From: an uncultured Methylobacter sp. | GTDB taxonomy: Bacteria; Pseudomonadota; Gammaproteobacteria; Methylococcales; Methylomonadaceae | DNA length: 11,998 nucleotides | NCBI GenBank assembly: GCA_903831545.1 | Contig: CAIKYI010000720.1 | Location: forward strand, 1-11,998 | Reading direction: 5' to 3' | Shown: positions 6,899 through 11,998 of the stretch, in pieces | Numbering within the stretch: the stretch's first letter is position 1 | Layout of the letters: the number at the start of each line of letters is the position of its first letter | The notes under the pieces: model-generated | The model's input: only the letters and a program-made list of their open reading frames with translations | Database searches by the model: none | Told to the model about the DNA's origin: nothing | Position numbers and translations under genes: made by a program

Positions 6899-6932
6899 AT
6901 TCACAATATCGTCAATAAGCTGAGTTGCGGTT

Positions 6933-6962
6933 ATTATATGCTGCAGTGATTTTTATAAACAA
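6933..6962 (-). promoter_or_regulatory. Candidate sigma70 promoter for the quinone oxidoreductase-sseA operon
   Basis: Read on the minus strand, TTGTTT (6962-6957) and a perfect TATAAT (6938-6933) are 18 bases apart. A start near 6926 gives a leader of about 22-28 bases to the GTG/ATG. The -35 is poor (three of six). The site is in the 85-base gap shared with divergent argC, for which I found no comparable promoter. Confidence 0.45.
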
Positions 6963-6983
6963 TGTATGGGCAGGATAAAACTG

Positions 6984-8015
6984 ATGATTCGTGCAGGTAT
7001 TGTGGGTGGTACCGGGTATACCGGGGTTGAGTTATTGCGGATTTTGGCATTACATACGGAAGTTGAGGTGTCGGTTGTAACTTCTCGCACAGATGCCGGG
7101 CTTAGAGTGGATACGCTATATCCCAGTTTGCGTGGCTATATCAATGTGCTGTTTAGTTTACCTGAATTGGACATTTTATCAGAATGTGATGTGGTCTTTT
7201 TTGCGACACCTAATGGTACGGCGATGTTGATGGCTGAACAGTTGCTCGCGCGTGGTGTAAAAGTGATTGATTTGTCAGCAGATTTCAGAATAAAAGACGC
7301 CAATGTTTGGAGTCGGTGGTATGGCATGGAACACGCGTGCCCTGATTTAATCGCTGAGGCTGTATATGGTTTACCGGAATTGAACCGTGAAGCGATTAGA
7401 CAGAGTAATTTAATCGCTTGCCCCGGATGTTATCCAACAGCAGTTCAATTAGGCTTTTTACCGTTACTTGAAAATAATTTGGTCGATGTTAAGCATCTGA
7501 TTGCCGACGTTAAGTCTGGTGTCAGCGGGGCAGGGCGTAAAGCGGAATTGGCAACGTTAATGAGTGAAACCGGAGAAAGTTTTAAAGCTTATGCAGTTGG
7601 TGGTCATCGACATTTGCCGGAAATTACCCAAGGTCTTGAACTTGTTGCCGGAAAATCGGTAGGATTGACTTTTGTGCCGCATTTAACACCGATGATTCGT
7701 GGTATACACGCTACGTTATATGGTCAGGTGCAAGGAAACCTGGAAGCAGTGCAAACCTTATATGAACAAAAATATGCCAACGAAACATTTGTGGATATTT
7801 TACCGCAAGGTTCGCATCCGGATACTCGCAATGTGAGAGGCAGTAATAATTGCCAAATATCCCTGCATCAACCACAAGGCGGTAAAACAATTGTGATCTT
7901 ATCGGTGATTGATAATTTGGTTAAGGGGGCGGCGGGGCAGGCGGTGCAAAATATGAATTTAATGTTTGGGCTTAAAGAAGACCTGGGATTGAAGACGATT
8001 GCTCTTTATCCATAA
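6984..8015 (+). CDS. argC: N-acetyl-gamma-glutamyl-phosphate reductase
   Basis: ArgC is the third enzyme of arginine biosynthesis: NADPH-dependent reduction of N-acetylglutamyl phosphate to the semialdehyde, in the cytosol. The 343-residue protein begins with the Rossmann motif [10 protein letters not shown] (5-14). It has [17 protein letters not shown] and the catalytic loop ACPGCYPT (nucleophile Cys149), followed by [10 protein letters not shown] and GGHRHLPEI with the conserved His. It ends with [21 protein letters not shown] 6984 is preferred because GGCAGGAT lies about eight bases ahead and the Rossmann strand then starts at once; an ATG at 6966 would add six residues. No other arginine gene lies in the window. 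No ARG box was recognised. Confidence 0.97.
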   Translation: MIRAGIVGGTGYTGVELLRILALHTEVEVSVVTSRTDAGLRVDTLYPSLRGYINVLFSLPELDILSECDVVFFATPNGTAMLMAEQLLARGVKVIDLSADFRIKDANVWSRWYGMEHACPDLIAEAVYGLPELNREAIRQSNLIACPGCYPTAVQLGFLPLLENNLVDVKHLIADVKSGVSGAGRKAELATLMSETGESFKAYAVGGHRHLPEITQGLELVAGKSVGLTFVPHLTPMIRGIHATLYGQVQGNLEAVQTLYEQKYANETFVDILPQGSHPDTRNVRGSNNCQISLHQPQGGKTIVILSVIDNLVKGAAGQAVQNMNLMFGLKEDLGLKTIALYP

Positions 8016-8018
8016 TTC

Positions 8019-8047
8019 TTGACTGGAAAGGCAGGTTTAATCATAAT
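8019..8047 (+). promoter_or_regulatory. Strong candidate sigma70 promoter for erpA
   Basis: TTGACT (8019-8024) and CATAAT (8042-8047) are separated by exactly 17 bases, each matching the consensus in five of six positions. This is the best promoter match in the window. It starts four bases after the argC stop, giving erpA its own transcript with a start near 8054 and a leader of about 27 bases. Confidence 0.6.
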
Positions 8048-8080
8048 ATCTAACAATTCAATTATTAAAGTATTAAATAT

Positions 8081-8413
8081 ATGTCTAATCCGATAGTTTT
8101 TACTGACAGCGCAGCTTCTAAAGTGGGTGAGTTAATAGCCGAGGAAGGTAACGATAATCTCAAGTTGAGAGTTTATGTTTCTGGTGGCGGTTGCTCAGGG
8201 TTTCAATATGGTTTTACATTTGACGAAGAAGTTAATGAAGATGATACCCGTGTTGAAAACGGCGGTGTTACGGTATTGATTGATTCCATGAGTATTCAGT
8301 ATTTGACCGGTGCTGAAATCGATTATAAAGAAGATTTGTCCGGCGCCCAGTTTGTGATTCGCAATCCTAATGCTACTACGACTTGTGGTTGTGGTTCTTC
8401 TTTTTCAGCGTAG
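8081..8413 (+). CDS. erpA: Iron-sulfur cluster insertion protein ErpA (A-type carrier)
   Basis: This 110-residue A-type carrier is closer to E. coli ErpA (114) than to IscA or SufA, with [27 protein letters not shown] and [15 protein letters not shown]. The three cluster ligands are Cys38 (GGGCSG), Cys102 and Cys104 (CGCG). ErpA carries Fe-S clusters to apoproteins in the cytosol; known clients include IspG and IspH, and ispH lies at the left end of this window. The ribosome site is weak (TTAAAG). A good promoter sits just upstream, so it need not depend on argC. I could not identify an IscR site. Its TAG abuts the TAA of convergent anmK with no base between. Confidence 0.97.
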   Translation: MSNPIVFTDSAASKVGELIAEEGNDNLKLRVYVSGGGCSGFQYGFTFDEEVNEDDTRVENGGVTVLIDSMSIQYLTGAEIDYKEDLSGAQFVIRNPNATTTCGCGSSFSA

Positions 8414-9559
8414 TTAATCTAACGTATTTTCGTTATCACGGGCGGCAAGCTTGTTGCCCGGATAAATCCCACCTAAAATAACAGCGTTATTAGCCCCTGT
8501 TACTTCTTTGAGATTGCCAGGCAGGTTATTTATTGTTTGTCTGGCTAACCATGCAAAAGCCATCGCTTCAACATGATCGGGATGCGCGCCATATTTTTCT
8601 GTTGATTCAACAGGGCAATCCAGGTTTTTACCGATAAGTTCGCTTAATAATTCATTGTGTACACCGCCCCCGCAAAGCAATATTCTTTCGGAAGCAGGCG
8701 CGTGTTTTTTGATGGCATCGCAAATGGTTGTTGCCGTTAAAGAGCATAAAGTGGCTTGGATGTCTTCGGCTTTATAACTGAAGGCGTCAAAATATTGATA
8801 AATCCACGGAAGTGAAAAGTACTCTTTACCGGTACTTTTGGGTGGGGGGGTCTTGAAATAATAATCTTGTTTTAAAAGCGCCACCAAGTCATGGTTAATT
8901 GTACCGGTTTTAGCCCAATTACCATTTTTATCATACGATAAGTTTTGGTGTAGCTTAATCCATAAATCCATTAAGGTGTTGCCGGGACCAGTATCAAAGC
9001 CTGTGACTGTTGCCGATTGATCTTTTGGTAGTACGGTAATATTGGCGATACCACCGATATTGACGATGCAGCGATGCTCATTCGGTGTTTGGAATATTGC
9101 CTTATGAAAAGCCGGAACTAACGGTGCTCCCTGGCCTTTGGCGGCAATGTCCCTCCGCCTGAAATCAGCTACGGTAGTAATGCCTGTTTGTTCGGAGATG
9201 ACATTGGGGTCACCAATTTGAAGGGAAAAAGGGAGGATTATGTCAGGCGCGTGGTAAACCGTAAGTCCATGGCTGCCAATGGCCTTTATTGAAGACCAAG
9301 GGGTATTGGATTTGGTAAGCAGGTTCTTTACAGTATCAGCAAATAAATGGCCAAGTCTTGTATCGATTGAGCCGTAGTCTTTGAGCGAGATTGATGCTTC
9401 CGGTTTGCTAAGTCGTTGTAAGGTGCTTTGAAGGTCGCTTTGTAGAGGAAGATATTCAAATTCGACAAGCTGTATTTTATCATCTGTAAAATTAACCAGC
9501 GCCGCATCGATGCCATCAAGACTGGTTCCAGACATTAGTCCAATATAAAGTTCTGGCAT
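8414..9559 (-). CDS. anmK: Anhydro-N-acetylmuramic acid kinase
   Basis: AnmK phosphorylates and hydrolyses 1,6-anhydro-MurNAc from peptidoglycan turnover to MurNAc-6-phosphate in the cytosol. The 381-residue protein has the family length. The opening motif GLMSGTSLDGIDAALV (7-22) binds nucleotide. Then come GSHGLT, QIGDPNVISEQTG, VADFRRRD, the actin-fold blocks NIGGIANIT (167-175) and GFDTGPGN (187-194, candidate catalytic Asp189), and LLCGGGVHN (about 294-302). It lies 13 bases downstream of the M23 peptidase gene, inside a triple CTTAA repeat, and both products act on murein turnover. There is no strong ribosome site before ATG 9557-9559. The C-terminal codons lie opposite the stem-loops that follow erpA. 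Confidence 0.96.
   Translation of the reverse strand: MPELYIGLMSGTSLDGIDAALVNFTDDKIQLVEFEYLPLQSDLQSTLQRLSKPEASISLKDYGSIDTRLGHLFADTVKNLLTKSNTPWSSIKAIGSHGLTVYHAPDIILPFSLQIGDPNVISEQTGITTVADFRRRDIAAKGQGAPLVPAFHKAIFQTPNEHRCIVNIGGIANITVLPKDQSATVTGFDTGPGNTLMDLWIKLHQNLSYDKNGNWAKTGTINHDLVALLKQDYYFKTPPPKSTGKEYFSLPWIYQYFDAFSYKAEDIQATLCSLTATTICDAIKKHAPASERILLCGGGVHNELLSELIGKNLDCPVESTEKYGAHPDHVEAMAFAWLARQTINNLPGNLKEVTGANNAVILGGIYPGNKLAARDNENTLD
8420..8460 (+). terminator. Two successive stem-loops just after the erpA stop, within anmK 3' codons
   Basis: TAACG (8420-8424) pairs with CGTTA (8431-8435) around six bases. Four bases later, CGGGCGGCAAG (8439-8449) pairs with CTTGTTGCCCG (8450-8460), broken only by two positions that become G-U wobbles in the plus-strand RNA and A-C mismatches in the minus-strand RNA. 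The structure is therefore better in the erpA transcript. No T-run follows, so it may be a 3' stabiliser or a factor-dependent end. Confidence 0.35.
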
Positions 9560-9561
9560 GG

Positions 9562-9576
9562 CTTAACTTAACTTAA
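9562..9576. repeat. Triple pentamer repeat CTTAA between anmK and the M23 gene
   Basis: CTTAA occurs three times head to tail. On the minus strand this reads TTAAG three times; the first copy holds the TAA stop of the M23 gene, and the last ends two bases before the anmK ATG. Copy-number changes would alter the spacing between the two genes and the anmK leader without touching either protein. Confidence 0.75.
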
Positions 9577-11069
9577 TCGAAATGAAGTTGTTGCAGGGTT
9601 GCGGGAGGTGTAATGCTCGGGGCATTTGTCGAGTGATTTTTTGCATATAAGCTTTTGGCTTTAACCTGATTAAGCTGGGCAAAAAATGGTTGGGTTTGGG
9701 AGTTGAAGTCGGCCAGTAAGTTTTCGCTGATAGGCATGGAGTGCGGGATTTTGACCGAGTCAGGGTCACGATAGAGTCCGTCTACATGAAATTCATAATG
9801 CAAGTGAGGTCCGGTTGCCAAACCAGATTGCCCGACATAGCCGATTACATCGCCTTGTTTTACATGATTGCCCACATTTAGGCCTTTTCTGAAATCAGAC
9901 ATGTGCGCATAAAGTGTTTCATAGTGATCATTATGCTGAATAATTACGACTTGCCCATAAGCGCCTTTGTTTCCACTGAAGCTGACAATTCCATCTCCGG
10001 TTGTTTTTACAGGTGTGCCAATTCTTGCGGCATAATCAATGCCTTTATGAGCACGAATTCTGTTAAGAATGGGATGCATTCGGTGCATGTCAAAAGGGGA
10101 GCTGATCTTTGCGAAGTCAACGGGGGTGGATAAAAAGGCTCTTTGCATGGATTGCCCGTCAGGGGTGTAATAGCTTGCGACTCCAGATTCATTAATATAG
10201 CGGACGGCAGAGTAAACTGAGCCTTGGTTAATAAATTCGGCAGCAATTATTTGGTCGCTATCAGTCTCGTTGCCATCAATTATTTTCTTGTCATAAACAA
10301 TTGTGAATTGATCTCCTGGGCGGAGATTGGTCGCAAAATCAATGTCCCATGCAAAAACATCAGTCAGTTGCAGAATAAGTTCCTTGGATAAGCCTGCTTC
10401 AAGCCCATCCAGAAATAAGGAAGTTTCTATGGAAACATGAGCTGTGTTGATTTTTGTAGTTTGAGTATGTTCAATAAGTAAAGGTCGTAATGTTTTGTCA
10501 TTATTTGTTTGGATCAGGTCCGCCGATTTAGCTTTGTCCATAACTAGAGCGGTAGGGAATTTTTGCTGGTTGTTTTTATTGTTAAAGCTTTTTTCAGATT
10601 CAAATGATTTTGAAGAAAGGACGGTATGCTTTCTGATATTGGCATCAGATATATTTGAGGGTGTTTGGTGTTTGGTATTGGTCTTATTATTGATTTGTTT
10701 TATGTTTTTTTGATTATTAGAAATGTTTTTTACATTTTTTGTCGATGATTTAGTCGTTGAAACGGATAACTGTTTAGTTTGAGGTTGTTTGGATTTGTTT
10801 TGTTTGCTTAAGGGAGTACTGACTTTTTTGTCGATCGCTTTCGTCGTTGTTACAGTAGATTTTTTGTCAATGATTTTGGTTTTAGCTATGGATTCAGAGT
10901 GAGGTTTAAGTTTAGATTTGGTTGTCTTTGAATTAAGTGAGGGTGTAGTAGTTGAGTGTGAATTTGTCTTGGGTGCTAATTTTTTCTGTGAGTGACTTGT
11001 TGCTGGAAAGACCAGGCTAATTCCAAGGAGTAGATATGGGTAGATTCTTTTTTTCACTAGGCTATGCAA
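9573..11069 (-). CDS. Secreted M23 family murein endopeptidase with a long low-complexity spacer
   Basis: The 498-residue protein has a signal peptide: KKR, then hydrophobic YLLLGISLVF and an ATS-type cleavage region near 24-27. Residues about 28-195 are low complexity, rich in Lys, Thr, Ser, Asn and Gln with almost no aromatics. A Csd3/OapA-like middle domain (about 210-320, with LRPGDQFTIVYD) leads to the M23 domain. Zinc ligands are His341 and Asp345 (HKGID) and His424 of HLH (422-424); His388 (LYAH) is the probable catalytic base. M23 enzymes of this layout (MepM/YebA relatives) cut peptide cross-links of murein in the periplasm. The start is uncertain: TTG 11069 or GTG 11057, neither with a ribosome site. 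The GTG would begin directly at KKRIYPY. It is followed by anmK. Confidence 0.9.
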   Translation of the reverse strand: MHSLVKKRIYPYLLLGISLVFPATSHSQKKLAPKTNSHSTTTPSLNSKTTKSKLKPHSESIAKTKIIDKKSTVTTTKAIDKKVSTPLSKQNKSKQPQTKQLSVSTTKSSTKNVKNISNNQKNIKQINNKTNTKHQTPSNISDANIRKHTVLSSKSFESEKSFNNKNNQQKFPTALVMDKAKSADLIQTNNDKTLRPLLIEHTQTTKINTAHVSIETSLFLDGLEAGLSKELILQLTDVFAWDIDFATNLRPGDQFTIVYDKKIIDGNETDSDQIIAAEFINQGSVYSAVRYINESGVASYYTPDGQSMQRAFLSTPVDFAKISSPFDMHRMHPILNRIRAHKGIDYAARIGTPVKTTGDGIVSFSGNKGAYGQVVIIQHNDHYETLYAHMSDFRKGLNVGNHVKQGDVIGYVGQSGLATGPHLHYEFHVDGLYRDPDSVKIPHSMPISENLLADFNSQTQPFFAQLNQVKAKSLYAKNHSTNAPSITPPATLQQLHFD

Positions 11070-11111
11070 GTAATTGAAAATTAAATAAATCAGAAGGATT
11101 ATGATAAATTT

Positions 11112-11117
11112 ATTATA
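11112..11117 (-). promoter_or_regulatory. Possible -10 element for the M23-anmK operon
   Basis: A perfect TATAAT is read on the minus strand at 11117-11112 in the AT-rich gap between the M23 gene and tyrS. It lies about 42 bases before the TTG start. No acceptable -35 hexamer sits 16-18 bases upstream, and such sequences are common by chance in DNA this AT-rich. Confidence 0.25.
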
Positions 11118-11175
11118 GTATTTTAAGCGGTTTTAGATGTTTTTACCAATGTTTAGCTTCATATTAAAGTTTTTA

Positions 11176-11205
11176 TTCAACGGAGCTGATGATTAATTCT
11201 ATAAT
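11176..11205 (+). promoter_or_regulatory. Candidate sigma70 promoter for tyrS
   Basis: A perfect TATAAT at 11200-11205 is preceded, 18 bases upstream, by the weak -35 TTCAAC (11176-11181). A start near 11212 gives a leader of about 28 bases to the TTG codon, with no room for a T-box or other leader regulator. Confidence 0.4.
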
Positions 11206-11239
11206 GGATTTTTGTAAGTCATAAATTTGGAGAAAGAAA

Positions 11240-11998
11240 TTGCAAGATGATGTATTAGAGCAGCTTATGAGAGGGGCGGATGAGGTTTTAGTAAAGCAGG
11301 AATTAATTAAAAAGTTGGAAGAGGGGCGTCCACTTCGAATTAAAGCGGGGTTTGATCCAACAGCACCTGATTTGCATTTGGGGCACACGGTTCTAATTAA
11401 CAAATTAAAGCAATTCCAGGATTTAGGGCATGAGGTCATGTTTCTGATTGGTGATTTTACTGGCATGATAGGTGATCCAACAGGAAAAAATGTCACGCGT
11501 AAACCATTGACTCGAGATGAGGTTGTTGAAAATGCCAAAACTTACGAAGAGCAGATATTTAAAATCCTGGACCCGGCTAAAACAAAGGTAATGTTTAATT
11601 CAAGTTGGATGAATGCCATGTCGCCGGCAGACTTGATTCAATTGGCGGCAAAGCATACTGTGGCCAGAATGTTGGAGCGCGATGATTTTAGTAAACGGTT
11701 TAAAGGTGGGCAGCCGATTGCGATACACGAGTTTTTGTATCCCTTGATTCAAGGATATGATTCCGTAGCGATGAAGTCTGATGTTGAATTGGGTGGCACG
11801 GATCAAAAATTCAACTTATTGGTTGGGCGGCAATTGCAAGAGTCTTTCGGGCAAAAACCTCAAGTTGTAATAACGATGCCAATATTGGAGGGGTTGGATG
11901 GCGTTCAGAAAATGTCGAAGTCGCTAAATAACTATGTAGGCATAGCAGATTCTGCTGATGATATGTTTGGTAAATTAATGTCAATTTCTGATAATTTA
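11240..11998 (+). CDS. tyrS: Tyrosyl-tRNA synthetase, KMSKS (TyrZ) type, 3' truncated by window edge
   Basis: This class I synthetase charges tRNA-Tyr in the cytosol. The first 253 residues are visible; about 400 are expected. [15 protein letters not shown] carries the HIGH-type motif HLGH (46-49). Further blocks are [38 protein letters not shown], the tyrosine-site [10 protein letters not shown], and KMSKS (224-228, from base 11909). KMSKS and KAGFDP mark the TyrZ-like type; E. coli TyrS has KFGKT. The start is TTG 11240-11242: an in-frame TAA at 11222-11224 bars any longer form, TGGAGA lies seven bases upstream, and the next ATG (11267) would drop nine conserved-looking residues. It diverges from the M23 gene. 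Confidence 0.95.
   Translation, partial: MQDDVLEQLMRGADEVLVKQELIKKLEEGRPLRIKAGFDPTAPDLHLGHTVLINKLKQFQDLGHEVMFLIGDFTGMIGDPTGKNVTRKPLTRDEVVENAKTYEEQIFKILDPAKTKVMFNSSWMNAMSPADLIQLAAKHTVARMLERDDFSKRFKGGQPIAIHEFLYPLIQGYDSVAMKSDVELGGTDQKFNLLVGRQLQESFGQKPQVVITMPILEGLDGVQKMSKSLNNYVGIADSADDMFGKLMSISDNL

Noticed and set aside
11173..11538. Minus-strand open frame of 121 codons across the tyrS start
   Set aside because: The opposite strand encodes the conserved TyrRS N-terminus, and the frame looks like an antisense shadow.
1..11998. Mobile element, CRISPR array, toxin-antitoxin or defence system
   Set aside because: No transposase, integrase, regular spaced repeats or defence-type domains were seen on either strand; nearly all sequence is accounted for by recognised housekeeping genes.

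Overview
This window is core chromosomal DNA of a gammaproteobacterium. The proteins closely resemble the gammaproteobacterial forms of IspH, Hsp15, ErpA, ArgC, AnmK and a KMSKS-type TyrRS. The gene order argC - erpA - anmK - M23 peptidase - tyrS is, from memory, close to the order in Pseudomonas. Base composition is moderate to AT-rich. A two-cysteine DsrC beside a DsrH points to a lineage with elaborate sulfur chemistry, such as a methanotroph or sulfur oxidiser; that assignment is inference. I see no mobile element, phage gene, CRISPR array, tRNA or rRNA, and every stretch without a gene is under 200 bases.

Layout. (1) 1-1791, plus strand: the 3' part of ispH, then a single-domain rhodanese overlapping hslR by one base. 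(2) 1792-2728, minus strand: a tight operon of a Gdx/SugE-type guanidinium exporter, dsrH/tusB and dsrC/tusE. (3) 2815-4983, plus strand: a YcgR-type PilZ protein, then xseA. (4) 5065-6904, minus strand: a PIG3-type quinone oxidoreductase and the mercaptopyruvate sulfurtransferase sseA, 4 bases apart. (5) 6984-8413, plus strand: argC and erpA. (6) 8414-11069, minus strand: a signal-bearing M23 murein peptidase and anmK. (7) 11240 to the right edge, plus strand: tyrS, starting at TTG and cut by the window end.

How the genes fit together. Four proteins move sulfane sulfur or persulfide (rhodanese, DsrH, DsrC, SseA). ErpA delivers Fe-S clusters, and IspH is a known ErpA client in E. coli. The M23 peptidase and AnmK link peptidoglycan cleavage to recycling of anhydro-MurNAc. 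The rest are housekeeping: isoprenoid, arginine, tRNA charging, DNA repair, ribosome rescue.

I do not see a wholly undescribed system. The points most worth a second look are the gdx-dsrH-dsrC operon, where a DsrC with both redox cysteines sits with an orphan cysteine-free DsrH and no DsrE/DsrF; the Trp-to-Phe change in the Gdx binding site; the long disordered spacer in the M23 peptidase; and two convergent gene pairs whose stop codons abut with no intergenic base.
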